A stretch of 64,000 nucleotides of DNA. It comes from Nicotiana tabacum (Eukaryota; Streptophyta; Magnoliopsida; Solanales; Solanaceae). Under the pieces are notes generated by a model. It was not told where the DNA came from and ran no database searches. It saw only the letters and a list, made by a program, of their open reading frames with translations. The position numbers and the translations under genes were made by a program. This document shows, one piece after another, positions 22,941 to 35,137 of the stretch; within the stretch, counting starts at the first letter, position 1; the number at the start of each line of letters is the position of its first letter. Where the stretch lies: assembly GCF_000715075.1 (NCBI RefSeq), contig NC_134082.1, forward strand, positions 140,418,948 to 140,482,947, given 5' to 3'.

Positions 22941-24561
22941 TATTTCGACCCTCTTAGCTGACCCAACCCAATGGCTTCCCCAGGTTCACTTGCATTTGGG
23001 CTTGCATGTTGTTTGGGGTCGGATCCCATGACATCAACACTGGGTTGAGTAGAGTCAATTCCTGTGGAGGGAAGAAGGGAAGTTGCAACCCCATATTTTT
23101 TGCTAAGTAGGAATTTTAGTTGAAGTGGGTTGGTAGGTTCCACTGGGCATGCATTGTTTGGATTAGATTGTTGTTCATTCCTGGAGCTAGTGGTTGCATT
23201 ATATTGTTTACCCAAATGTGGTTCATGTAGTTTTCATAGCTAGATGAAGCCCCTCGGATACTAGTTGTGCAAGAAATTAAGGGTTTTGGATTAGAATTAT
23301 GCTCTCTTGGCCGTTGATATTGAGTTGGAGTGAGACAGCTCTCCCCATTAATCCCAATTCTATCCAAGAAATTGGATGGTGATCCTGGGGTAATAGTGGT
23401 TGAGCATAGAACATTAGGAGGTTTTACATTTGGGGAGGAAAGGGAGGGAGGTTGTTCATAGTTTAGGAGATATGGGTTCTTAGTATTTGGATCAATCTGA
23501 ACCTTCTCCGGGGATTGAGAGGCATTCTTGGCATTATGGTGGGAATGAGGGTGGTGGTTTATAGCGTTAGAGGTTTGAGGAGTAGGAACGATTGCTCCTA
23601 TTTGCATGCTATCTGGAAGGATTAGCGTGTTTGGCTTAATAGAAGATTTTGCATGGGATTGTTTTGGCACGTGTCCCAAGGCAGATGACAATTGTGTGAT
23701 GTTTTGATTTTCTTTGGCCGGTTGTGCCAATGCATACATATTGGATTAGGTAGTTTGGTAGATTTTAAAGCTAATTGGTGTATTAGGATCATTATTGGGG
23801 TTATTGGGATAGTTAGCATAGGTATTTAAGTTATTTAGAGTTTAATAAGGTTTTTAGTATTAGGAGTTGGAATTTTGTCTTCTGTGAATTTATAGGTTCA
23901 TGAACTATATTTGTCTTTTGTGACCGGTTTATGCATGGAAGATTAGGGGTATTACTGCTATTATTTCTAGTAGTTTACTCAAATACCATTTGCTGGTTAT
24001 CTATGTGAATATTAGAGAAGTAGTTTTTGATTTCAAAGTGGATTTAATCTTTATGTTTTGCAAAAATGTTATGATCTCAGTTAACTGGAAAAGAGTTTGT
24101 TTGCCCAGTAAGAGAGTCTTTAGGAATGTATTTTAATTTTTTTGGTAATAATGTACTTACCTGTGACAGCATTAAACAATTTCACATCAATACCTAAATC
24201 TTGGTTCTTGCCAAATTCTTCACGTCCTTTTGATGCATTGATTTTTTTGTTTCTTGTAAATGGCACTGTATGCCAGCCATCCGTTTGAGTTGTTGGAGGT
24301 TTATCATCCTTGGAAACTTTAGTTTGTCAAAGTTGAATCCTTGTTAGTATCATATCTGTAGGAATAATTATTTGTTGAGTGACCCAATCTACCACACTGT
24401 TTGCAAAAGAAATGGTTTGCTTCAATTTGAATGTGTTGTTTGTGAGGGCGAATGTAAATGAATTTCAGTACTGGTTCCTCCATTGGTAATTCTAAGCATA
24501 ATATGGTGTATCTTCCTCGTAAGAAAAATGATGTGCATGCGTCCACTTTTAATAATCTTCC
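22941..24561 (-). pseudogene. LINE ORF1 fragment with degenerate zinc knuckle
   Basis: The piece begins abruptly at 24561 with GRLLKVDACTSFFLRGRY, the core of the DUF4283/zinc-knuckle ORF1 of plant L1 elements. CKQCGRLGHSTNNY follows near 24400-24360, in which the fourth ligand (normally Cys) is Tyr. Downstream comes WHTVPFTRNKK (about 24270) and a Pro/Ser/Asn-rich tail (23739-23116) of the kind that ends ORF1. The start and ORF2 are missing: the upstream side is cut by an LTR-like block and the downstream side ends near 22940. It is a different family from the LINE at 3844. Confidence 0.65.
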
Positions 24562-26334
24562 TGGCACGATCAAAAAAATCACAAATCGTGATGACACTTA
24601 GCTCAACCCGCTAGGTAAGCCAACTAACAGAAAAATACAACTCAATTGAGATTATAAGAGAAAAGAGAATAAATAACTAAATATTTATAAGTTTACCCAA
24701 GACCTGATAATATGAATCACGACCTTCTAAGATTTGAAATTTCAAAACTGATAAATAAAAATAAATACACGTTCTGTTTGAAGGTTACATAAACAGATTA
24801 GCAATAATCTAAAGCTATCAAGGACAAGTGGCAGTTATATCCAAACACACGAACATCTTCCGAATCAGCACCTGACGTCACCAACAGCTCCGCTCCAAAA
24901 TCTGCACGCAATGTACAGAAGTGCAGTATCAGTACAAACAAACCCATGTACTGGTAAGTATTTTGTCTAACCTCGTCGAAGTGGTGACAAGGCTTTTAGT
25001 TAAAACATGTTTATTGTTATAACCTGCACATTAGATTAGCTGTAAAGTAGTTCAAAACATAACAGATAAAAGTATCATATACAACTCGGTGAGACAGTCA
25101 ACAATTACTAAAAGAACCACAATAGAAGATTTATGATCTTCCCTAGTACGAGAAGTATGTCTAAAATATCAAATCACATGGCACATTAACACCCACAGAA
25201 ACACAATGAAAGGAATTACGAAATAGGAAATATGCTAGTAACAATGGACAATGATATGCATGTGGGCCGCAGTAAAGGACTAAATGGAAGCACGTGAGTA
25301 ATAACAATAATTGGAAAGCAAGGGATATCAGCGTCAATTAAACAGTATATTGAGGGCCTAAGTACAAATATGACAGATAAGGAGGAAATATACGATTTAA
25401 AGAAATACGATTGAATCATGGCAATAAGCATTACTGAAACTCAAAAATAAAAGGAACGAACCTTTGTATCAAATCTGAATTTTTGAGTTTTACAGCAGGA
25501 AAATCTCAAAACAAACAAGATTCAAAGGAGACCTCGAAGAACCCAGCCCTCGGTCGAATCTGGACCCGACCCAATTTCACATTGTTTTCAATTCTGGACG
25601 CAAATTTGTGGATTGGAACGCTGCAGTTGTAACTGGGAATGCGCTGGAACTGTGAGAGAATATGAGTGTGAATTCGAGGGTTAAGAGAATGAGAAATCGA
25701 GAAAAGTGCTGAAGCTTTTCGTTAGATTTCAAGTGGCAGCCATTTTTGTATTTTCGTCTCTTTCTCTGTTTATTTTTTTACTCATTCATCTCTATTCAAT
25801 CTCCTTATTTCCGTTTTCACTTAGAAATTAGGAATTGGATCAAAGATTGTCTTCGATCTCCTTTCTTTCGAAAATGGCCGTTCTTCACCTTTTAAAATGG
25901 TGCTGTCGTTTTTTGTTTTTTCTCGCTTCTAGGTCCCTAGGTCTAGGGTGTTAGGTATTATTATATAGAGGTAGAGATTAGGTTAGGGGTATGGGCCTGA
26001 GAATTATGAGTTAGGTTCAAAATTAAGCCTAAAATGGATTGTTCGAACCCAAGTTTTATTCCTTCTCCTCAATACGACCATATTTATTAATTAGTCCTAC
26101 TTAAATACAATAAACTATTAAAATAAGATTGACCGTTAAAACAAAACTTTTTTTTTGTATAATGACTACAACACATTAATGAAACTATTTTTTTGTAATT
26201 TTTATTTTCTTGTAATAAAATAAAGTAAAAAAAAAAGTAAAAATTAGTTGAAATAGCTATATTAGGCCTAAACTAAATATTTACGTACTAAGATATGGAA
26301 AATCTTGGGGAGGGTCAAAAATCATATGTCTACA
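24562..26334 (-). repeat. LTR-like block, probably an old or composite LTR
   Basis: On the plus strand it starts TGGCACGATC and ends GTCTACA, so it has TG...CA ends. The last part, gggtcaaaaatcatatgtctaca, nearly equals the Ogre LTR end at 12041-12062. The first part (ctaggtaagccaacta) is reminiscent of the Tekay LTR start (ctaggcaagccaacta near 17730). The two halves may therefore come from different elements. The 5-bp flanks (cttcc, ccgcc) do not match. No PBS or coding region is attached. Confidence 0.5.
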
Positions 26335-26956
26335 CCGCCTGCTCTGCCTTCACGTATTTCAGCCGTTAACCTTCACAACAAAATCTGTTAATCTTTTGGA
26401 TGGAATCTTCACGCGCCAGCTACGTTTCACAGCAGCACTCCCTGGTTGAGTCAGCGTATCCATGGTGGCATGTGAGGTGTCCTCCATGTCACCTCTATTG
26501 GTCACAACAATGTTTCTCTCTATATTTTCTTTTTTAACTCATTATTTTCATCATTGCACAACTTATACTTTTTTGCTTTGTATTTGTAGAAATTTATACA
26601 TCAAGATTGTATTTTTTTGTGTAGGTATTTTCTTTTTTTTATCTTTTTTGTGTTATCGAACATGTATAGAAATGTTGTCGACTTTCGAGCCAACATACAC
26701 ATAGAATATAGAATGAAAGAAATTTGTACATAAGATGATCTATGTACTAACCATATAACACACGATGGATTAATTTCTCTATATCTGTTTTCGAGAATTT
26801 CGATTAGGTATGGTTTCTTTGTTAGCTAAATAAGATTAAAATTTACCATTTTCAGGAACTTGAATTTTTTACTTTAACTTTTAATTTATAACACAAAAAT
26901 ATTTTTTAACAATATTTATTTAATTTTAAAAAAAATTATGTTCATTAATATAGAAT
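26335..26956. other. Unassigned AT-rich stretch before a Helitron end
   Basis: The first 130 bp has a short minus-strand open stretch without a certain family. The rest is AT-rich with no gene. It is presumably partly the interior of the plus-strand Helitron that ends at 26986, whose start I cannot place. Confidence 0.35.
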
Positions 26957-26986
26957 ACACGCGCAATGCGTGTGCTCAGATACTAG
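26957..26986 (+). mobile_element. 3' end of a plus-strand Helitron (hairpin plus CTAG)
   Basis: The stem ACACGC (26957-26962) pairs with GCGTGT (26968-26973). Ten bases later comes CTAG (26983-26986), followed by T. A short GC-rich hairpin about ten bases before CTRR, with insertion before a T, is the Helitron 3' signature. The matching 5' TC end was not found. Confidence 0.6.
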
Positions 26987-27335
26987 TATCTTATATAGTG
27001 GAGAAGTGTGTGACCTTCTTTTTGTATTTTCACACGTTTTGATTTCTTCTATTTGCTGTTTACAGAAGATTTTTCTTGAAAAAAAATGATATAAAAAATG
27101 CTAAATTTAGTTGATAGAAGGTTGATGTACAAAATCAATCGATGTGTACTAACATGAGATACAAGAAACCAAATGTGGCTTATCTTATAGTAAAAAAAAT
27201 GAAGAATTAACCTATATAGCCACTTATCCAACCGCTTAAACTAAAGACATAATATACAAATGCGGAATTACGTAATGCATAGGTGGGTCACTAGGCGCCG
27301 TTAACTTTGAAAAATATTCTATGTATTTAAGTATA
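26987..27335. other. Spacer between two converging Helitron 3' ends
   Basis: An AT-rich stretch of about 350 bp with no gene that I recognise. It lies between the plus-strand Helitron end at 26986 and the minus-strand one at 27336. Confidence 0.45.
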
Positions 27336-27347
27336 CTAGTTTCTCGG

Positions 27348-27364
27348 CACGTGCATTGCACGTG
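27348..27364 (-). terminator. Helitron 3' hairpin
   Basis: CACGTGC, loop of three, GCACGTG: a perfect 7-bp stem, eight bases from the terminal CTAG. It is thought to act as the transposition terminator for rolling-circle replication. Confidence 0.7.
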
Positions 27365-27609
27365 TATACTGAGTCATATTGTATACGATTTTATAAAATA
27401 ATATCAATATTATCAAAATAAAGATTTCAGTACATAATTATATACATGGACAAGTAAAACGCAAGTTTCTATAAACGATTAATGTTGATCGTTGTATGAT
27501 GACTTGTTTGTTGTAATCAAGATGATTGGGTATCACATAAATCTATGAAGAAGAAAAATTAAATTTTAATTAAGTACATGTATTTTTCTTACTTATTTTG
27601 ATTTTATAA

Positions 27610-27760
27610 GGTACATACATATAATGAAGCGTTTCTCAACTGATATTTCCTTATAGATGATATTCCTGATGTAATATTTTTCATGTTTAAAATTCTTGTT
27701 GGTCGATATTAATATCTCTTTTGAAAGTGCAACGTAAAGTTGGGCATGTAAAGAAATATG
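27610..27760 (-). pseudogene. Helitron helicase C-terminal remnant
   Basis: On the minus strand an uninterrupted stretch from about 27751 reads QLYVALSKEILISTNKNF and then YYIRNIIYKEIS. This corresponds to the end of Pif1-like Helitron helicases, where a GQLYVALSR-type box is followed by a terminal NxVYKE-type box. The helicase would unwind donor DNA during rolling-circle transposition. Only about 45 residues survive; the walker motifs and the Rep domain are not visible upstream. Confidence 0.7.
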
Positions 27761-27789
27761 TAAATCCCCAAGTAAGTCATTTAGAGATT

Positions 27790-29812
27790 TTAAACTCTTA
27801 GATAAGTTACCTAGAAATTACAAATTTATTTGTAAATTACTTGCGAATTCTTTCACAATTTTTTTTTAATTAAGTAGTATCAACAAAACAAATTTACCAG
27901 AAATTTTTTATGGGAAAAAGTCTACAAGTACTTTTCAAAACTTCATGTAAATCCTTAGGAAACAATAAGCCAAAAGTTATGGTAATGTGATTTCCTATGT
28001 TAATTCCACAAGAATATGTCGATACTAATCCACAAGTATATCCACAAGAATACTTTTATGGAGGAAATCCCATGAAAGCTTCATTGAAAAATTCTCGTAA
28101 AATCCTTTGGCAGAAGTTTTTAGGTAAGTTCCAAATAAATTTCTCGACGAACCTGGAATTTTATTCTAACTCCCCAAAAAATTAAGTAAATTTTCCGGAA
28201 GCAAAAATAATAATGTCTAGTTTGTTTTTGTAGGTAAATTCCCATATAAAAATTGATGACACTCAAGACATTTTTCATGAAAACTCGCATGTAATTTGTA
28301 CATTTTTATATGCTAATTTATTTTATTTAATCATAAATTTTATTCCACACAACTTCAGTGTCCTAAAGTGTTCATGCTATATTTTTTCTAGATACCATTC
28401 CATATAAATATAAAATAAGAATTATAACATAGGAAAACAATAAAATTTATTACATCAGTATATAATAATGTATAGTTTGTACATGAAAAAATTAAAAATC
28501 TCAAATGCGAATCCCAATTAATATAATCAACTCTCTTAAATCTGGTCAAAGTCAGTTTCATTCACATTATCAGAGTCACCATTAGTTTAATTATCAGAAA
28601 GTTAATTATCTTTATGGATAAAATTAGTGCATTCACGTGTTTCATTAGTTCTTTTAAACCTCCTATTTGTGTTATCAATTTCTTTCTTACGTCACCCAAT
28701 CTTTTTATTCTATCTTTATTTGGGTGTTGTTTTTCTTGTTATTGAGTATATGTTCAAAATTTGAAAGCACAACCTTGATCTAACAATCCCATCAACTTTT
28801 TTTACTGTTGCCGTTGTTGATTGCTCATATACTTTTTAAAAAATCAATCTAAGGATTCCATGATTTACAATCCTTCCTTTTTTCTTTTGACAAACTTATT
28901 GCATACAAATAGAATATAAAGATCTTAATCGATTTAAGATATATGATATAGTTACCATATCAGTCTAAGAACATTCTACATTATAAAGTAATGGAACCAA
29001 AACACAATTTAGCATTTTCTTCACCCTTCTTTGACTTTCCTTTTAGGATTTGTGTCAAGCTTTTATGTGGAATTTATTCAATATCGGTCATATATAAAGT
29101 GTTCCACATTTAATAAACAAACAAGTGTAAAATCACTTTATATAATACCAAAACACTGATAAGATGTTAAAACTAACTTTGTGGCTTCTCCAACATAAGT
29201 TCATCATCACCATTCATGTTTGAAGACCAAATATCTTATATAGGATAAATTACTTTTGCTTTTTGTGCAAACATGGAATTCTCGAATTAGAAATCATGTT
29301 CCACACACTTCGAGAATTTAAAATTATTTAAAGCACAACTAAGAAAATTGGTCCTTGTTTGCCACCTTCTGCAATAGAAACTTGACTCAATAGTGCAACA
29401 AAAATCTCCTCAATCTCCCACCTAAAAGAGAGCAAAATAAAAAAATTGATACATAAAAAGAGAAAATATCTTCTGATTGGAAACTTTCCTTATACAATAG
29501 TTATTACTCCTTTGACTTAGCATCCTAAAAAAGTAAAAAATAAAAAGTATCGAACCAAGATATATTAGCAGTTACCATAATATAACAATGGTACTCCATA
29601 GTTTGTATTTTTAATGTAAGTAGTATAATTATTTAAAAAATTAACAAAGCTAATATAAATCTTAGAAAATTAACAATAATTGTATAAATGCTAATGGCAA
29701 TAATATTTTATCTTAGTTTTTATTCATGAACTTTAAAGATAAAAAGGTTGAGAAAGTGATCACCACCGTTAACATAGAGTTAATATGCATGTTTAACTTG
29801 GGAGATATAAAT
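27790..29812. other. AT-rich Helitron interior without a gene
   Basis: About 2 kb of AT-rich DNA. The open frame at 27997-28185 has biased composition and no recognisable domain. It may include decayed Helitron or captured sequence, but nothing can be assigned. Confidence 0.4.
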
Positions 29813-30576
29813 AGGGGTGTACAAACCGAACCGGAAAACTGCACCTAACCGAAAAGTCAAACCAAACCGACTAAAAACCCCGATTAGGTTTGGTTTGATT
29901 TGATTTGGTATTGAGTAAAAAAATCTGAACCAAACCGACATATAAATATATAATTTTTATATATACTTTTAAGATTTTATATAGAGTTTTCTTTAAAAAA
30001 TATCTAGAAATATTTGGGATTATCTTGCGGGATATAATATTTAATAGTATATGAAGTGCTCCATATTTATTAACCTTAAATAATAGATTGTGTGATCACT
30101 TTCTCATCAAGTGTTACTGAAATGCGTCAATCTCTTTGTTCTTTCATATTCGTATCATATGTTAAAGATCTACTAAATTGTCATATCTTTTTCGAATGTA
30201 AATTGATTATTATTATTATTATTATTATTTAGGTATCATATTGATTTTTATGTTTAATTACTAAATTCGATTAACCTTGAAAGTGTATATCAACGAAACA
30301 TTATTATCAGACGACTAAAAAAATAACTAATATTTGTTACTAAGAAAATTCTCTCATAAAATATTTTAATCGATAGTTTTTGTCAATTTTTTATATTTTT
30401 ATTAAACATATATTTACTTATCAAAAATTTAACAAAGTAAGATTGAAATAATATTTAAGTAACAAAAAGCCCGAAAAACCCGAAAAATTCGACAAAACCG
30501 AACTAATTCAAACCGATATAGTTGGTTTGGTTTGGTTTTGATAAAAACCGAACCAACCCGGTCCATGTACACCCCT
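29813..30576. mobile_element. Short terminal-inverted-repeat element (hAT-like MITE candidate)
   Basis: The left end AGGGGTGTACAAACCGAACCGG and the right end, which on the minus strand reads AGGGGTGTACATGGACCGG, are inverted repeats. Just inside both ends are runs of aaccgaacc or ggtttggtttgg. Length is about 760 bp with no open frame. The flanks share gatata but not a clean 8-bp duplication. The AGGGGTGTACA terminus is of a kind widespread in plants; hAT membership is a guess. Confidence 0.6.
30204..30230. repeat. (ATT)n microsatellite
   Basis: About eight ATT units inside the short inverted-repeat element. Confidence 0.85.
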
Positions 30577-31747
30577 GGATATACGAACGGATTGCAGGGC
30601 CAATTTTGTACATCAAAGATTATATATACTTTTATGCACTTATACTTGTGGCATTTGTGTTAGAAGAAGAAGTTAGTTACGATTTTGAATGAACACAACT
30701 TTTCCGAAAGGCACATCACATAGTTTTCTTCTCTTCCAACCTATTTAATAAATATTATTTATTAGATAATATTTATAAAATTAAAAGTAGGGTATTTCAG
30801 TTACTTAAAAAGATATTTTGATAATTTAAATTTTTGGTTCTGGGGTTCTCATTTTTAATAATATCTAATATAATAATGCATATATGATTTTTAGTTACTA
30901 AAGCCAATGGTTGAATAAACTTAAAAAAAAAAATTAGTTGCTTATTAAAAAGACATACTCCTGACATCTTAAAAATGATACTTCAAATCAAATTAGTTTT
31001 CTTCTTGTTAACAAATACTATTGTTAACAAACATATAATTAAATATATTTATATTTAAGGATTTTTATAAGTAGGATATTTATGGCAAAAAACATACCTG
31101 TTTAGCTCTCAAGACGAAAAGGAAGAATATTGGAGAAAAGTAAGGTTAAAGGAGGAAAAAAAGTATAAAATGGACTGCATTAAAAGGTATCTAAAGATAA
31201 TCATGTACATAAAGTGTAACAGTGATAAGTTATAATTAAAAAGTATATTATTTTTTTATGTACGTTGTCAATAAATAGTACAAAAATCTTAGTTAAAATT
31301 GGATCGGAAGGAAAGATAAGATTCCAAATATAAGTTTTCTCATTAAAATTTTTGAAAAGAAAAATGAACCAAAATTTCATCAATTAATGTAATTACCGAG
31401 TTTGATGACAATTGACGAAGACCCAATATCAAATAAGGTCCAGGACTTGAGGGGTGTCACATGGAAAGAGAATCAGAGTCGAGGGATGTGGGTAGGAAAA
31501 GGCCGAGTCTTGTGCTATATGACATGCATACCTAAGCCAACCGTAGCAACGGTTGAAAACTATAGAAAATAGGAACGGTTAGTCACATTAGCAATATACA
31601 ATCTGAAGGGTAATACCTCTTCAAATAAATTTGTTATTTTTAATTATTTATTTAAATAAGTAAAGAATTTAGATTAATAAGAGGGATAATTTGATAATTT
31701 AACTTTTTAGTTGTGGGCTTCCCATTTTAATATAATATAAATATAGA

Positions 31748-32399
31748 TATATCTTTAAAACAATTATAATTTACTTGGCACCCTTATAAGTAGATGTTTG
31801 CTGGACACTAGTTGAGTGATCTGTTTAAAAATGCATTTTGCTGTGGAACTAAGTTGGGATCTCTACTGCAACGACTAATTTAATTTTTTACATTTTACAT
31901 CCATTTTTCATTTTTCTTTTAAAAATGTCCTACCCCTCAAAATCTCCGAGCCCAGTTTTTTTTCCACAATTAAAAACAGAAACTATTGCCCAGTTGCCCT
32001 AGTCCCTAATTCACTGGCTTCTAAACTCTCAAGAATTAATATGGGAAATTTTTTGGTCTTGCTAAAAGTAAAACAAACGAAAAATGATACTTTCATATAG
32101 TCATTGTTGGTTCTCTTTGAAGCTCATCGCCAAAACGTTTAATTTAGAGTTGGTTCCTTTTATTTCAATCTCACTCCTTTAATTTTTCATTACAAATGAT
32201 TGACACGAACATGAGCGGATCTAGCCCTTCGTCAATGGGTTCATCTAAATCCATTATTTTTAATGGAGAACATAGAATAACTCCATTTAAGACTCACTAA
32301 AATTTTAATAAATATTAAATTTGAACCCATAATCTTAAAAACACAATAAGTTTAGTGCTAACAACTTTGCAGCTAGTATTGGCACTTAGTGGTGCCCCT
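31748..32399. other. Unassigned stretch before the Tat LTR
   Basis: AT-rich. A phrase around 32210-32345 (gcggatctagcccttcgtc, then aatttgaacccataatctt) resembles a dispersed repeat in Solanaceae. No gene is seen. Confidence 0.35.
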
Positions 32400-32858
32400 A
32401 TCCTCTTAAAATCTTGAGTAGTGTTTGACTCAAAAGATATTGAACCTTTTTGAATAAATCAATCAAAGAAAACAAAGGGGTAAATCTTAGCTAAGCATAG
32501 AAACTCTAGAACAAAAGGTGTAAAATATGAACACAATGGGTAGTAATTCTTGATCTTAAGAAAGTCAGTGATCGAGCGTTGAAAATGCTAATCTTCAATA
32601 TGTAAAAGTACTACAATCAGTGTTCTCAACCTTTACAAGGTTTATATCTCACTATATAGAAGGAACAACCTCCTTCTCAACCCTAAACGACATATCATAG
32701 GGAATATTCCTAGTGCCCCATGTTGGGCATACACTACTATAAAAATCATACGTCCTCTGTTTGCTATATATCGTCCTCCACAGGACGTCGAGTTATGAAG
32801 ATCTCGTCTTATGTCGTGTTGGCCAATAGCCGTGGTCATCCAAATTTGGACCCATACA
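32400..32858 (-). repeat. 3' LTR of the Tat element
   Basis: The minus-strand start TGTATGGGTCC at 32858 follows a polypurine tract, which sets this edge well. The far edge, near 32400, is not resolved. Inside, the minus strand contains tatatagtgag and similar TATA-like words near 32655. The first 107 bp of this LTR is copied at about 34771-34877. Confidence 0.6.
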
Positions 32859-32874
32859 GTTAGTCCCTCCGCTT
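32859..32874 (-). promoter_or_regulatory. Polypurine tract of the Tat element
   Basis: On the minus strand the sequence is AAGCGGAGGGACTAAC directly before TGTATGGG. Its orientation agrees with pol on the minus strand and confirms that the plus-strand gene next to it is antisense. Confidence 0.65.
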
Positions 32875-33142
32875 ATCGGGGTTGAAACTTGGTGCGTCCT
32901 TGATAAGCGGATACCACCCACTCCTGTGGAGAAATTTTGTTTCACGAAGCGTTATGGCTTGGCCAGCAATGGGAGGTTAGCATGCTCAACAAGACCTTGG
33001 GTAGTGTATCTTATGGGGAAATGACATCATTTCCACATGCGTCACCATTATGCGTGTTTTCGAGACAGGGGCTAACGACTTGTCGCTTTGATTTTGGTGC
33101 CATCCTGCAGCCTTCCACTTCAATTCTGGCGCCACCCAATCC

Positions 33143-33150
33143 TATAAATA
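33143..33150 (+). promoter_or_regulatory. TATA box of antisense gene, copy 1
   Basis: TATAAATA in ccaatcctataaataggtgg, about 165 bp before the first ATG. A CCAAT-like word lies immediately upstream. It points in the antisense direction, away from the LTR. Confidence 0.6.
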
Positions 33151-33308
33151 GGTGGAGGGTTTGTTTTTTCAAAAACTTTTGGCCATTTCGTCTCTGGTTA
33201 TTCTTTCTCATCTCCTCCGTGTTTGCTCCAACAATTTCTCTGCTTCATCTTCTCCTATTCTTCGTTCTTAGCTTTATCGGTTGTTTTAACACATTATTCG
33301 ATGAAGAG

Positions 33309-34766
33309 ATGCCTAGAACACATTGATCTTGTGAGGGGGTTTCTGACGCCACTTCATTGTCCGTGGCACTTCCCTCTGGCGATGAGGGCATGACGGTTGA
33401 GGAGGGGGACAGCTTTCCCACCGTGGAAGAGTTGCTGCCGATACACCCTATGTCTCGATGCGAATTTCTTAAGGATCCTCCTCCCACCCCCATCCCTGTT
33501 TTCTCTGAAACTGAGCAAGTTCATATTGATTCCCTCTATGCAAAATATAACATTCCCGCTCATATCGATATGGTTCCAGTGGGAAGGGACTTCGTGAAAG
33601 TTTATAGACCTGGGTACTGTGGTTTTTATGAGTACCCCTTCGTGATTGGTCATTCCTTCCCCCTTTTTCCGTTAGCGGAAGAATTCTATCGATTCTATCA
33701 GGTTTTCCCGGCACAACTTTCCCCGTACACGCTTAAAATACTCCTGATGTTGACAAAATACGTGGATTTGGCGGGGTGCAAGGTTACCGTTCACCATCTT
33801 CTGCACTTGTTTTCACCCAGCTTTTATAGGGATACTATGGTGCATTTGAGGCACCATGAGACAAAAGTTCTAGTGGTTAGGACTAACGACCGAGCGAGTC
33901 ATAAATTTTGGCACAAGTACTTCTTTGTCAGAACTGCACACATCGTGTCTTACCCCGCTAGGTTCCCGGAGCGATGGAACGAGAACCGTAAGTACTGCCA
34001 CTTCTTTTACTCTTCTTTTCTTTTTCATTCACCTTAGTGTTTGTTTGCTTCTCATTCATAGCTATGGGGTGTCCACCTCGCCCTATTGCAGGTATAAGGG
34101 ATGGGGTAGCCTGTCTGCTGTCCCATGGATAGAAGACTCGAGACTGGCCCGCTTTCATAAAGCACTTTGGGCCGACAGTTTCATCTGGTAAGTGTCTTCC
34201 CTTGCACCACTCCTTGGTTGTATATCGTTGCGCATTGATACGACTTTTTACGATGACAGGTCGAGGAGTTTCTAGGTAGAGGGCTCCAGTCCCTACATTT
34301 CGATAGGTTGTCGCTGCTGCAGGAATGCAGTTTACTTTGAGTGAGTCCGTTCGAGAGGGTCGTACTCAACTGATATAGATGGGAGATTCTTCTCGCGATA
34401 TGGTCATGAGGGAAGACGCCTATTCCGTACCGACCCATCACCTTGTGGATGAATACTCTAATGGGGACGAGTCGTTACTGAGGAAAAGGAGGAGAGTGGA
34501 GCTTGGGAAGGATGTGGTCGTGGACACTGATAAAAGAGGGACGGGTGCGTCGCAGACGGCGCCTGTGCCCACATTTATAGCCGATGCTATCTTGGCAAGG
34601 AGGTCTCCCCAAATGGAAGGAGTTTAACCAGGAGGTGGTTCCGTACGCTCCGCTGAGGGTGGCGCATCGTCTAACATCGGATGGGGCCTACGTGTCAGGG
34701 GCAAAGACTCGGGTTCGGATAGCGACCCCGGGGATGCTCGTGACTTTTGGAATGCCATACTTATGC
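33309..34766 (+). pseudogene. Antisense gene, copy 1: Transposase_28-type protein (broken, spliced)
   Basis: The first ATG (33309) is followed by an in-frame TGA at codon 6; the frame then stays open to 33987 (ATG 33357 onward). The region EYPFVIGHSFPLFPLAEEF to VHHLLHLFSP is the core of the family called putative gypsy type transposon (PF04195, by recognition). Intron 1 starts GTAAGT at 33988 and ends at CATAG (34061) or TTGCAG (34091). Intron 2 runs from GTAAGT 34188 to GACAG 34259. The exon 3 frame (MGDSSRDMVM, 34379) ends in a TAA at 34625. The copy stops at 34766 and is joined to an LTR fragment. Function of the family is unknown. Confidence 0.65.
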
Positions 34767-34770
34767 GCAT

Positions 34771-34877
34771 CCTCTATTTGCTATCTGTCGTCCTCCACAG
34801 GATGTTGAGCTATAAAGATCTCCTCTTTTATCGTATTGGCCAATAGCCATGTTCGTCCAAATTTGGACCCATATAGT
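34771..34877 (-). repeat. Duplicated LTR edge between antisense copies 1 and 2
   Basis: The stretch cctctatttgctatc...ggacccatata matches 32752-32858, with a handful of substitutions. It is followed by the same polypurine tract and antisense promoter region. This shows that the duplicated unit spans the LTR edge. Confidence 0.75.
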
Positions 34878-35137
34878 TAGTCCCTCTGCTTATCGGGGTT
34901 GAAACTCAGTGCGTCCTTGATAAGCGGATACCACCCACTCCTGTGGAGAAATTTTGTTTCACGAAGCGTTATGGCTTGGCCAGCAATGGGAGGCTAGCAT
35001 GCTCAACAAGACCCTGGGTCGTCATTTCCACATGCATCACTATTATGCGTGTTTTCGAGACAGGGGCTAATGGCTTGTCGCTTCGATTTTGGTGCCATCC
35101 TGCAACCTTCCACTTCGATTCCAGCGCCACCCAATCC

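Larger units (their letters stand above)
27336..31747 (-). mobile_element. Minus-strand Helitron, about 4.4 kb, with helicase remnant
   Basis: The 3' end is CTAG at 27339-27336 with T next to it. It is preceded by a perfect 7-bp hairpin (CACGTGC/GCACGTG, 27348-27364). A remnant of the Rep/helicase C-terminus lies where expected, near the 3' end. The proposed 5' end is TCTATATTTATATTATATTA on the minus strand from 31747, preceded by A, fitting insertion between A and T. A second, related 5'-like sequence starts at 30887, so either start could belong to this 3' end and nesting is possible. Most of the interior is AT-rich and non-coding, with no intact helicase. Confidence 0.6.

Noticed and set aside
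26335..26470. Minus-strand stretch PSKRLTDFVVKVNG, possibly the linker of a Copia polyprotein
   Set aside because: Too short (about 35 residues) and without a catalytic motif or flanking RT; not claimed as a feature.
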